Of a stretch of 64,000 bases of DNA, positions 46,379-54,407 are shown in pieces. The translations under genes were made by a program, and so were the position numbers. Source of the stretch: an uncultured Mediterranea sp. (GTDB lineage: Bacteria > Bacteroidota > Bacteroidia > Bacteroidales > Bacteroidaceae); assembly GCA_945641355.1 (NCBI GenBank), contig CALZEQ010000001.1, positions 1-64,000 on the forward strand. Reading direction: 5' to 3'. Position 1 is the stretch's first letter. Each line of letters opens with the position of its first letter. The notes under the pieces are model-generated. The model had not been told where the DNA came from. It was given only the letters and a program-made list of their open reading frames with translations, and searched no databases.

Positions 46379-46744
46379 GGTGTTTTCAGTTTAAAATTAA
46401 GGGCTAAATCTTCATATGAATCATATCGTGCTTTCAGAATCACCCATACCAATATCTGTCCCTGCACAATTGCACGGTATATTTTTCGCAAAAATACAAA
46501 AAACAAAGAAATCTGCTACTCAAACTCAAAGAAAATCCTTCTCATCCCCCAAATGCCGGAAGAAACGAAATGAGTCTGCTACACGCAGAGCCTTGAAACG
46601 CTAAAAAGGCAGCCTGCCCCACATACTCGGGGGTGCAGGCTGCTAAAACAATCTTTATATACCCACTAAACCGATACCGACTAAAACCAAATTGTTATGC
46701 AGGCCAATATCCTATTCGTTTCTTCTACATTGTAGCCATAGCGC
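46379..46744. other. Intergenic region between GH92 and the regulator gene
   Basis: It contains the GH92 terminator (46602-46643) and the regulator's leader. A TATTTTTG -7 match lies at 46489-46496 on the minus strand; the nearest TTTG upstream (46521-46524) is 24 bases away, so the promoter is only partial. No ATTAAW array is visible here, so the regulator may not control its own gene through that motif. Confidence 0.5.
46602..46643 (-). terminator. Intrinsic terminator of the divergent GH92 gene
   Basis: On the minus strand the stem GCAGCCTG/CAGGCTGC (46609-46643), extended by CCCC/GGGG, is followed by TTTTT (46603-46607). It isolates the GH92 unit from the regulator gene. Confidence 0.8.
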
Positions 46745-49018
46745 TTATTTTTCATCATCAGCCGACGGAGGCATGGCATCTGCGGCTGCTCCCCAATCCT
46801 TGTTGGGACGACTTCCCATGACTAATACCAACTTTCCGCCTTCCTTCAAGTCGTCGTGGTTGAACCAAGGTTTATTCCATTCACGTCCGTTCAGTACGGC
46901 TCGCTGAATATATTTGTTGTCGTCCGACACGCCCTGCGCTTCGATTTCGAACACTTTGCCATTGGCAAGTGTAATGCTGGATCGGGAAAACAACGGACTA
47001 CCTATATTATAGACCGGAAGTCCCGGTGTGACAGGGTAGAAGCCCAATGAGGAGAATACCACAAAAGCCGTCATACCGCCACCGTCTTCGTCGCCGGGAA
47101 CACCCATCAGGTCATTGCGGAACCACGTACGAAGCATCTGGCGAATACGCTTCTGAGTTTTCCAAGGCTGGCCGGCATAGTTGTACAGATAGGGGACGTG
47201 CAGCGACGGCTCGTTGGCCATGGAAAACTGGCCTACGTTGCCTGTATGGTCGGGCAACTGGGCATAGAAGGCATATTTGCTGCGGCCCAGCGGTTCGCGG
47301 AACGTCTGGTCCAGATTGGCCACAAAGCGTTCCCTGCCACCCATCAGACGGATGAGGTCGGCCACATGGTGAGGCACATCCCAGCGATAGATCCAGCCAT
47401 TGTTCTCGCCATAATATTCGCGAGCGCCCATACCGCCGGAGAAGCGGTAATCGAAAGGCTCAATCCACTTTCCTTCTTTATCCTTAGGATGGAAGAATCC
47501 GGTTTCTGCATGAAAGAGATTACGGTAATTGTGCGAACATTGCAGATAGTGAGCCGCTTCTTCTCTCTTTCCCAGCGCCTTGGCAATCTGTGACAGGCAC
47601 CAATGGTCGTAGCTGGTGCCCAAAGTGACAGCTACCGGCTGGCGTTTCTCAAACGGGTGTACATGGGGGTCGGTCTCTTGCTCGCCGGGACGAAGTGCCG
47701 GAACGTATCCCTTCTCACGGTAAAAGGCATCAATCCATCCGGCAGGCTCGCCGGACCACGGAGCCAATGTTTTTTCTTCCATACCACGACGACATGCCTC
47801 ATAGGCTGTGGCGGTATCTACACGCAACCCCTTGGCCACAGCATCTGCCACAGTGGCTACGGCGTGATTGGAGTTCATCCGGCGGCTGTCGCCTGTAATT
47901 TCGGGGAAGGTGGGCATCCACAGTGCCGGCATCTGCTGTGCCATACGGAGGTACGACGCGATGATATCCTCTTCGTTCTTCTGATTGATAAGCAGGCGCA
48001 AGGGATGGGCTGCGCGGTAAGTGTCCCAAATCCAATCGTCGGTATAGAACGGAGTGCCTTCATCGGAATGAACCTCTCCATCGAAAGCGCTGAAATAGTG
48101 CCCGTCTTCGCTAATACATATCGGTCGTTCGAATGTACGATATAGCGAGGTATAGAAAACGGTCTTCTCATCTTCCGTGCCACCCTCTACCGCAATGCGT
48201 CCCAGCGCTTCGTTCCAGATTCTCCGTCCTTCCCGAGCCAAGGCCGCTGCATCAAAACCGTTCAGCTCGCGCCGCATGTTCCGCTCGGCCTGCTCTTCGC
48301 TGATGAACGAAATGCCATAGCGCAGGCTGACCGATGGGGTGCCATCGGCAAAACGCCATGCCGCACATACATGCTGTCCCTCGGACTGGTCCTTGCCGGC
48401 ATTGATATGTCCGTCTTCCACTATACCGCTTTCCACCGGACTCTCCTGCACCTCTACATAGAGGTAAATGTTTGTATTGTCACTGAGTTTCTGATGCCCG
48501 CATATAAATCCGTTTCCGGCACGCAAGGCACCGTCACGGCTGCTGATGGTGACGTAAACCGGATGCGACGGATCAAAGCCAATCTGATAAATGGCCGACT
48601 GATGGGAGAGGGCATACGAAACCTGCATGGGGACTTCAGACTGCGTAGAGGCAATCTCGACGTCATAAGCGTAGGGCGAAATATGTTCGTTGTCGTAGGT
48701 ATATGAAACTACCGGACGCAACGGGCCGTCCTGACACGGACTGAGGCTGAATGCCGACCGTTCGCGATGATGGGTCACGGCAATGGGAAGCCCTTGCAGC
48801 AGTTCACTGGTATAATCGGCACGTCCGGGATATACGCGCAACATGCTGTTGGGAAGTTGTATCGTAGGAAATGTGGGGACCAGCAGATGGCTGATGTTTC
48901 CCACGTATGGATTCACATAGTCCACCGGTGTCTTTTCCGACAAAGATTCGTGTATTTCTCCGCAAGCTACCAATACGGACCATACAGGCAAAAGATAAAA
49001 TAAGCGTAAGAATTTCAT
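46745..49018 (-). CDS. Divergent glycoside hydrolase family 92 lipoprotein
   Basis: A 757-residue lipoprotein (lipobox SVLVAC) with the overall GH92 layout but altered signatures. The usual N-terminal GTGGHGHTYPGA-type motif is replaced by YVGNISHLLVPTFPTIQLPNSMLRV. The HTHLSG segment is not recognisable. The late catalytic region reads DEDGGGMTAFVVFSSLGFYPVTPG instead of the typical GQMSAW form. MANEPSLHVPYLYNYAGQPWKTQ is preserved. It may therefore have a substrate other than mannose. It is transcribed alone, with its own -7 element and a four-copy 11-bp repeat array upstream and a strong terminator downstream. Confidence 0.88.
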   Translation of the reverse strand: MKFLRLFYLLPVWSVLVACGEIHESLSEKTPVDYVNPYVGNISHLLVPTFPTIQLPNSMLRVYPGRADYTSELLQGLPIAVTHHRERSAFSLSPCQDGPLRPVVSYTYDNEHISPYAYDVEIASTQSEVPMQVSYALSHQSAIYQIGFDPSHPVYVTISSRDGALRAGNGFICGHQKLSDNTNIYLYVEVQESPVESGIVEDGHINAGKDQSEGQHVCAAWRFADGTPSVSLRYGISFISEEQAERNMRRELNGFDAAALAREGRRIWNEALGRIAVEGGTEDEKTVFYTSLYRTFERPICISEDGHYFSAFDGEVHSDEGTPFYTDDWIWDTYRAAHPLRLLINQKNEEDIIASYLRMAQQMPALWMPTFPEITGDSRRMNSNHAVATVADAVAKGLRVDTATAYEACRRGMEEKTLAPWSGEPAGWIDAFYREKGYVPALRPGEQETDPHVHPFEKRQPVAVTLGTSYDHWCLSQIAKALGKREEAAHYLQCSHNYRNLFHAETGFFHPKDKEGKWIEPFDYRFSGGMGAREYYGENNGWIYRWDVPHHVADLIRLMGGRERFVANLDQTFREPLGRSKYAFYAQLPDHTGNVGQFSMANEPSLHVPYLYNYAGQPWKTQKRIRQMLRTWFRNDLMGVPGDEDGGGMTAFVVFSSLGFYPVTPGLPVYNIGSPLFSRSSITLANGKVFEIEAQGVSDDNKYIQRAVLNGREWNKPWFNHDDLKEGGKLVLVMGSRPNKDWGAAADAMPPSADDEK

Positions 49019-49055
49019 ACTATAATAAATCGTTTCATGATATTGTTCTGGGAGA

Positions 49056-49063
49056 CAAAGATA
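49056..49063 (-). promoter_or_regulatory. -7 element of the divergent GH92 promoter
   Basis: TATCTTTG on the minus strand, a full TAnnTTTG match, 37 bases before the ATG. There is no TTTG at -33 spacing, as expected for a promoter that needs an activator. Confidence 0.6.
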
Positions 49064-49082
49064 GTCCCGAAGGGCTATCTTT

Positions 49083-49126
49083 TGCTTAATATCCGATTAA
49101 TGCAACATTAAAATACGATTAATCGC
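49083..49126 (-). promoter_or_regulatory. Operator candidate: four 11-bp direct repeats upstream of GH92
   Basis: Consecutive 11-mers read TGCTTAATATC, CGATTAATGCA, ACATTAAAATA and CGATTAATCGC (starting at 49083, 49094, 49105 and 49116), consensus NNMTTAAWNNN. The hexamer cores start at 49085, 49096, 49107 and 49118, that is 22, 33, 44 and 55 bases beyond the end of the -7 element, all multiples of 11. The array overlaps the end of the GH43 remnant. Confidence 0.75.
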
Positions 49127-49316
49127 ATCTATTTGCAACACATTTCCGCTGAATCACTTCCTGAATAGAGCCATCGCTATTGTAATGAAGCCGGTCGACA
49201 CAAATGGAACGCAGATTTCCCCTGCCCGAAAGTGCCTGATTGTGATAGAACGCGAACCATTCGCCCTTGTACTCTACGATGGAACCATGGCTGGTATCGG
49301 ATATCTCTAATTGTCG
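49119..49316 (-). pseudogene. C-terminal remnant of a GH43-type gene
   Basis: Translating directly after the TGA stop of the GH71/99-like gene, in the same frame, gives 65 codons ending at TAA (49119-49121). Residues 9-52 (SHGSIVEYKGEWFAFYHNQ, GRGNLRSICVDRLHYN, then SDGSIQEV) are the typical last blade and end of a GH43 beta-propeller. There is no start codon or 5' part, so this is the tail of a deleted GH43 gene. It shows that this locus once also encoded an arabinofuranosidase/xylosidase-like enzyme, or that a fusion was split by a stop codon. Confidence 0.75.
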
Positions 49317-50576
49317 TCATTCGGCTTTTCGTTCCGGCATCTGGAAGGTAAGCGGCTTCTCACGCCGCAACATCCGGGCAGCCTCGCCCGTCAGCCACAA
49401 ATAGTGATCGGAAGGCATGCCTTCCATACCTGCCATCTCTATCTCTTTGCCCACCGGAGGGTTGTCCGTACACTTAAAGATGGCCGTACCCTCATTGACC
49501 TCGTCGAACATGGCGACATAGAGCATCGTGGCACCGGCATTGATGGCTGTAGCGATCTGTTGCCAATAAAAACGTCCTTTCTGCCGAGGTATGGACGCTA
49601 CCGGCTTGACATCGTCGGGAAATTCATAACGGCTCAGATTGTGCCAACTGAATCCGGGAGTGACACAGGGCACATAACCGATGCCATGTTCTTTGCACCA
49701 GGCAATATCTGCCAATATCACATCCCGATAACGGTCCATATCATTATGCAACAAAGGAGAGAAACGCTGTACCATCCAGGGAAGCACAATATCGGCCTGC
49801 TGAATCAGGGTATGAAGATAAGGATCGTGTACGCAATCGGAATTCAGGTCGCGCCAGAAAGTCGGCACGCCCAGCATCACACTGCAACCTCCATACTCGG
49901 GATCATTCTTCAGAAAATCCATGAAGCGTTCCAATCCGATATTCCGGATGTCGTATGGACGGTCGGGAAATCCCACTCCCCAAATGGTCACCAAGGGCTT
50001 GCCATTATAAAACACATAGGTCTGTTCACCTTCCTGATTGGTCACCCGAAGCGAATCTACCAGGTATTTCCAGTCTTCTATCAGCACAGAACAGTCCCCG
50101 CCCCGAGCCGGCAATCCCGACAAATCGTACATCACTCCAATGGCACGTCCATAGTGCGATGCAGCTTTCAAAGCATGGCGCAATACCTGGTTCCGTCCTC
50201 TGGCTTTCGGAGAGGCCGCACCATAAAAGCGCTGCATGAAAACGCCATCCACACCATACTCCTTCATCCAACGGAAGTGCAAATCGACTGTACTCGCATC
50301 GGATGATGAAAAGAAGCGGGCTGTAGAACCGTCTGCATGCTTCAAACCGGTAGGATAAGTCTGCCGGTACTCGCTGACATCAGGCCACATATCGATACGC
50401 ACACTTTTCTCATCGGGATACATCAACCCCTTCTGCGGCAGACGAAACCATCCCTGATATCCCGCCATAACCAATCCTTTATAAGATGGATATTTGGTCT
50501 GAACAGCATGTTTGGGAACAGCATAGGCTGTGACTATCATGCCGCATGCCAATAGCACTAATAACAATTTTCTCAT
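49317..50576 (-). CDS. GH71/99-like protein, copy 2
   Basis: An exported 419-residue TIM-barrel protein from the ATG at 50576, which starts a good signal peptide (LLLVLLACGMIVTAYA); an ATG at 50609 would add 11 residues in front. Family motifs are YKGLVMAGYQGWF, MWPDVSEY, FRWMKEYGVDGVFMQRF, IGVMYDLSG, LVTIWGVGFPD, VMLGVPTFWRDL, GFSWHNL and LYVAMFDEVNEGTAIF. GH99 enzymes are endo-alpha-mannosidases/mannanases, but this Bacteroides group is only distantly related and its activity is not established. The MFDEVNEGTA block carries acidic residues suited to catalysis. It follows its paralogue after 42 bases and ends at a TGA directly before the GH43 remnant. Confidence 0.85.
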   Translation of the reverse strand: MRKLLLVLLACGMIVTAYAVPKHAVQTKYPSYKGLVMAGYQGWFRLPQKGLMYPDEKSVRIDMWPDVSEYRQTYPTGLKHADGSTARFFSSSDASTVDLHFRWMKEYGVDGVFMQRFYGAASPKARGRNQVLRHALKAASHYGRAIGVMYDLSGLPARGGDCSVLIEDWKYLVDSLRVTNQEGEQTYVFYNGKPLVTIWGVGFPDRPYDIRNIGLERFMDFLKNDPEYGGCSVMLGVPTFWRDLNSDCVHDPYLHTLIQQADIVLPWMVQRFSPLLHNDMDRYRDVILADIAWCKEHGIGYVPCVTPGFSWHNLSRYEFPDDVKPVASIPRQKGRFYWQQIATAINAGATMLYVAMFDEVNEGTAIFKCTDNPPVGKEIEMAGMEGMPSDHYLWLTGEAARMLRREKPLTFQMPERKAE

Positions 50577-50618
50577 ATCAATATATACTTTTAAAATTCC
50601 ATTTACCATCGAACCGCA

Positions 50619-51869
50619 TCAGTCACGATCCCTCACCGGCATGGCATCGCTCAATGGGATCTCACCGCGCAACATTCGCCCGGCTTGTCCTACCAGCCAC
50701 AGGTAATGGTCGCTACCAATCTCCTCGTCAATCGCTACAAAACGACTGGCTCCAACAGGTACCTGATGTGCACACTTGAATATCGCAGTCCCCTCATCTA
50801 TTTCATCGAACATGGCAATATAAAGCATCTCCGCACCCGAAGCAATAGCTCCGGAAAGTTGCTGCCATAAGAATGCCCCTTTATTGCGATGTATCTGCAG
50901 GCTATTCTCCTTGCCCGGCATATTGCGCCATGAGAATCCCGGGAAACAAAGCGGGGCATAATCCACACCGTTTTGTCCAGCCCAGGCGATATTCTCTTTT
51001 ATCAAGGAGTTGTAACGAGGGTAGCTCTCTTCGTCATACCGGCCGACAAACCAGGGCATGACCACATCACATTCACGTATCAGTTCGTGCAGGCGTGGAT
51101 CATGCTGTGTATCGCCGGTCAGTTTCTGCCAATGGGTAGGTACGCCCAGCATCACACTGAATCCCTGTGCCTTCAATCCCCGGATAATGGTCTCTGCTTC
51201 ATCGAAACCGTACTTGCGCTTATCATTGAAACCTACTCCCCATACACACACCAGCGGCTTCCCATTGTGATAGAGATAAGAGGGATTCCGCCCATGATCT
51301 TTCAATGCATGACGTTCGGACAAATCGGCAATATCACGCAACAGCAGATATTCGTCTTGCCCCGGCCTCATACCACTCAAATCGTACATCACGCAAATGG
51401 CACGTCCGTATCTGTTGGCGGCACGCATGGCCGAATCCAAAACCTTGTTGAAATGCATCAGTCCACTTTCGTTCCTGATTTCGGCAAGAAACCGTTGCAT
51501 GAATACACCGTCCAGTCCATACTCCTTCATCCATCTGAAGTGGGTGTCTACAGTCGATTCATCATACGATGAAAACACGCGGGCCGGGGTACCGTCGGCC
51601 ATACGGAACTCGGTCTCGTATGTCTTCTCATATTCCGAAACATCCGGCCAAAAATCGATGGTACACGACCCCGGGCGGAAACCATCGGGACCGGTATAAT
51701 GATGCCATTGGCGGTTGGCACCATCGTCCGGCGCATTAAACCATCCTTGGTAACCGGCCATGACAAGACCCTTATAGGAATTATACATCTTAGGCTTTTC
51801 ATCAGCTTGTGTACAACTGCTGGCAACAACCAGCAGACTGCAAAAGAATAGCTTACAAAAACGTCTCAT
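50619..51869 (-). CDS. GH71/99-like lipoprotein, copy 1
   Basis: A 416-residue lipoprotein (lipobox VVASSC) that is a clear tandem paralogue of the next gene, sharing YKGLVMAGYQGWF, FWPDVSEYEKTYE, FRWMKEYGLDGVFMQRF, CVMYDLSGM, LVCVWGVGF, VMLGVPTHWQKL, GFSWRNM and MFDEIDEGTAIFKC. The lipid anchor suggests surface or periplasmic-face attachment, whereas its paralogue appears soluble, so the two may work in different compartments (inference). No catalytic activity is established for this group to my knowledge. Confidence 0.86.
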   Translation of the reverse strand: MRRFCKLFFCSLLVVASSCTQADEKPKMYNSYKGLVMAGYQGWFNAPDDGANRQWHHYTGPDGFRPGSCTIDFWPDVSEYEKTYETEFRMADGTPARVFSSYDESTVDTHFRWMKEYGLDGVFMQRFLAEIRNESGLMHFNKVLDSAMRAANRYGRAICVMYDLSGMRPGQDEYLLLRDIADLSERHALKDHGRNPSYLYHNGKPLVCVWGVGFNDKRKYGFDEAETIIRGLKAQGFSVMLGVPTHWQKLTGDTQHDPRLHELIRECDVVMPWFVGRYDEESYPRYNSLIKENIAWAGQNGVDYAPLCFPGFSWRNMPGKENSLQIHRNKGAFLWQQLSGAIASGAEMLYIAMFDEIDEGTAIFKCAHQVPVGASRFVAIDEEIGSDHYLWLVGQAGRMLRGEIPLSDAMPVRDRD

Positions 51870-51910
51870 ATCTTATTTCTTTAATAATTAGCAAAACAAT
51901 GTGTGATACC

Positions 51911-54355
51911 TCATCGCGATGATGCACGCAGGATGAAATAGCGTTTTCCCGGCTCTGTATCCATATCATACTCGTATATCTTATACAAACGAGGATGCTG
52001 AGGTTTCAGGTCGCGTGCGATCAACGGTTCTTTGATGTCGGCAGGCTGCATCAGCGGATTGCGGTTCTGACCTTGTGCCGGCCGCAGTCCTTCGCCTTGC
52101 AACGGAGTGTATGACCGGATACGCAACGAACCGCCTATGCGTGAAGTGATGATTGCTTCGGACAATTCTCCTCCATCCCACTCCATATCCACCTCAAAGG
52201 CACCTCTGGACACCAGACCTCTGACGCAGCCTTTGACCCAGACATCAGGCAATGCAGGTAGGAGGTGCAATGCACCGTCATGGCTTTGCAACAGCATTTC
52301 GGCAACGCCTGCGGTAAAACCGAAATTACCATCAATCTGGAACGGCGGATGTGCATCAAAAAGATTTGGGTAGGTACGGCCGTCACGGTTGTCCTTCTCG
52401 ACCAGACTTAGCATGTTCCTCACTATCTGATAGGCATGGTTTCCGTCCAGCAAACGTGCCCAAAGATTGATTTTCCATCCGATAGACCAACCGGTCGCCA
52501 TATCGCCCCGATACAGCAATGAACGCTTGGCTGCCTGAAACAACAGGGGATGGAGATAGGGTGAAATCTGATTGCCGGGATAAAGCCCGTAAAGATGGGA
52601 GACATGGCGGTGTTCGTTCTTCGGATCGTCAACATCTGCCAGCCACTCCTGAAGCTGGTTGTAACGGCCTATCTGCATGGGTGGCAGACAATCAACCGTC
52701 TTGCGCAAACGATTCATATAATCTTTATTTTCCGGATACAGTAACTCGGTAGCCCGCAAAACAGAAGTAAGTGCATCAAACACAATCTGATTGTCCATCG
52801 TACATCCGGCTGTAATGGTTGAGCCGGTACCGGCAGGACCATGCTCGGGCGACATCGAGGGGGCACAAACCAACCATCCATACCTAGGATCCTCAACCAA
52901 AAAATCAAGATAAAAATCAGCAATTCCTTTCAATGCAGGATAAGCCTCGGCCAAGAAACGGCGATCGCCTGTATAGAGATAATGCTGCCACAGATGTTGT
53001 CCCAACCATGCTCCCCCTAAAGGCCACACGTATGATGATCCATCCACCGGACCGGCAGAACGCCAAATATCCGTGTTGTGGTGTACCACCCACCCATCGC
53101 AATCATAAAGCGTACGGGCTGTACTGCGAGCCGACTCGGACAATTCCTTCACCATCTGGAACAGGGGCTGATGCATCTCCGGCAGATTGGTCACTTCCGC
53201 AGGCCAATAATTCATTTCCGTATTGATGTTAATCGTATATTTCCCATCCCAAGGGGCAATCAGTTTGTCATTCCAGATGCCTTGCAACCCGGCCGGCTGT
53301 CCACCAGGACGGGAAGAACATATCAATAGGTAACGTCCGAACTGAAACATCAAGGCGGCCAGTCCCGGATCATTGCCTTCATGGAAATGCTTCACACGCA
53401 TAGATGTTTCTGCTGCAGAAGATTCACCCAAGTCGAGAGATACCCGATGGAAATAGCCCTGATAAGCCTGCTTGTGCGCATCGAATTCCGTTGTATATGG
53501 CATGCGCAGTACTTGCTTCATACAGTCGCTTGCTCTGCGGGATTCATTGCCACTGACGTCGTGATAGTTCACAAAGTTGGTAGCTGCCGTAAGGTAAAGT
53601 GTCACGGCATCTGCATGCTTCACTTCCAACCGGTCGTTTGCCAAAGTACACATGCCGTTCTCCAGACTTGCCTGCATCTGACACTCAAACCGAACAGCTC
53701 CGGTGATTCCTTCATGGTCCGATCCTCTTCCCCGCAATATCAGGCTCTTGCCTTTAGACTTGACCATCGCATCTTTATAAGGTGTGGCATAACGGGCAGT
53801 AAAGCTGACTGCTCCCGGCCTGTCGGCCTCTATGCGGACAACAAGCGCATTGTCTGCGAATGAAGTGAATGCGGTACGTGTATAAGTCACATCGCCTATT
53901 TTATAGGTCACGGTTGCAACAGCTTCGTCCAGACGGAGTTCCCTGCGATAATCCGTGTACACTTCCTGATCTGCAAAATCCAGCCGCAGACTTCCAATGG
54001 TCTGATAGGGCATACCATGCTGACCGGTGAAAAAATTGGCTTTCAACAATTCTTCCGCCTGCTTCTCATGTCCTGCAAATATCAAACGACGGACTTCAGG
54101 CAATACGGCCAACGCTTTCGTGCTGTTATTGTGATGGGGACCTCCACCCCATAACGTTTCCTCATTCAACTGAAATTCTTCTGAAGAGACACCACCATAT
54201 ACCATCGCACCTATATGGGAATTTCCTAAAGGCAGTGCTTCCGTCCATACTGTAGCAGGCTTACTATACCACAGCTTGAGATCTTCTGCCCGTACCAATG
54301 TAGGCGCCAAACAGCACAACAAAAGAATATAACAATTTAAAAGCTTTATAATCAT
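51911..54355 (-). CDS. Glycoside hydrolase family 95 (alpha-L-fucosidase/alpha-galactosidase type)
   Basis: An exported 814-residue inverting enzyme. GH95 removes alpha-1,2-linked L-fucose or, in some members, alpha-L-galactose. The N-terminal beta-domain has [19 protein letters not shown] and [15 protein letters not shown]. The toroid carries [76 protein letters not shown] and [17 protein letters not shown], all canonical for the family. It is the third gene of the unit starting at 60573. Its presence points to a fucosylated or L-galactosylated side chain in the substrate. Confidence 0.95.
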   Translation of the reverse strand: MIIKLLNCYILLLCCLAPTLVRAEDLKLWYSKPATVWTEALPLGNSHIGAMVYGGVSSEEFQLNEETLWGGGPHHNNSTKALAVLPEVRRLIFAGHEKQAEELLKANFFTGQHGMPYQTIGSLRLDFADQEVYTDYRRELRLDEAVATVTYKIGDVTYTRTAFTSFADNALVVRIEADRPGAVSFTARYATPYKDAMVKSKGKSLILRGRGSDHEGITGAVRFECQMQASLENGMCTLANDRLEVKHADAVTLYLTAATNFVNYHDVSGNESRRASDCMKQVLRMPYTTEFDAHKQAYQGYFHRVSLDLGESSAAETSMRVKHFHEGNDPGLAALMFQFGRYLLICSSRPGGQPAGLQGIWNDKLIAPWDGKYTININTEMNYWPAEVTNLPEMHQPLFQMVKELSESARSTARTLYDCDGWVVHHNTDIWRSAGPVDGSSYVWPLGGAWLGQHLWQHYLYTGDRRFLAEAYPALKGIADFYLDFLVEDPRYGWLVCAPSMSPEHGPAGTGSTITAGCTMDNQIVFDALTSVLRATELLYPENKDYMNRLRKTVDCLPPMQIGRYNQLQEWLADVDDPKNEHRHVSHLYGLYPGNQISPYLHPLLFQAAKRSLLYRGDMATGWSIGWKINLWARLLDGNHAYQIVRNMLSLVEKDNRDGRTYPNLFDAHPPFQIDGNFGFTAGVAEMLLQSHDGALHLLPALPDVWVKGCVRGLVSRGAFEVDMEWDGGELSEAIITSRIGGSLRIRSYTPLQGEGLRPAQGQNRNPLMQPADIKEPLIARDLKPQHPRLYKIYEYDMDTEPGKRYFILRASSR

Positions 54356-54407
54356 GTATTTATATCTGAATACCTATTGAAAACATACAAAATCTACATA
54401 TTCCATA

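Noticed and set aside
49317..49319. Programmed read-through of TGA into the GH43 tail
   Set aside because: The UGA-C context is leaky, but the downstream fragment is only the end of a propeller and could not fold alone. Gene decay is the simpler explanation.
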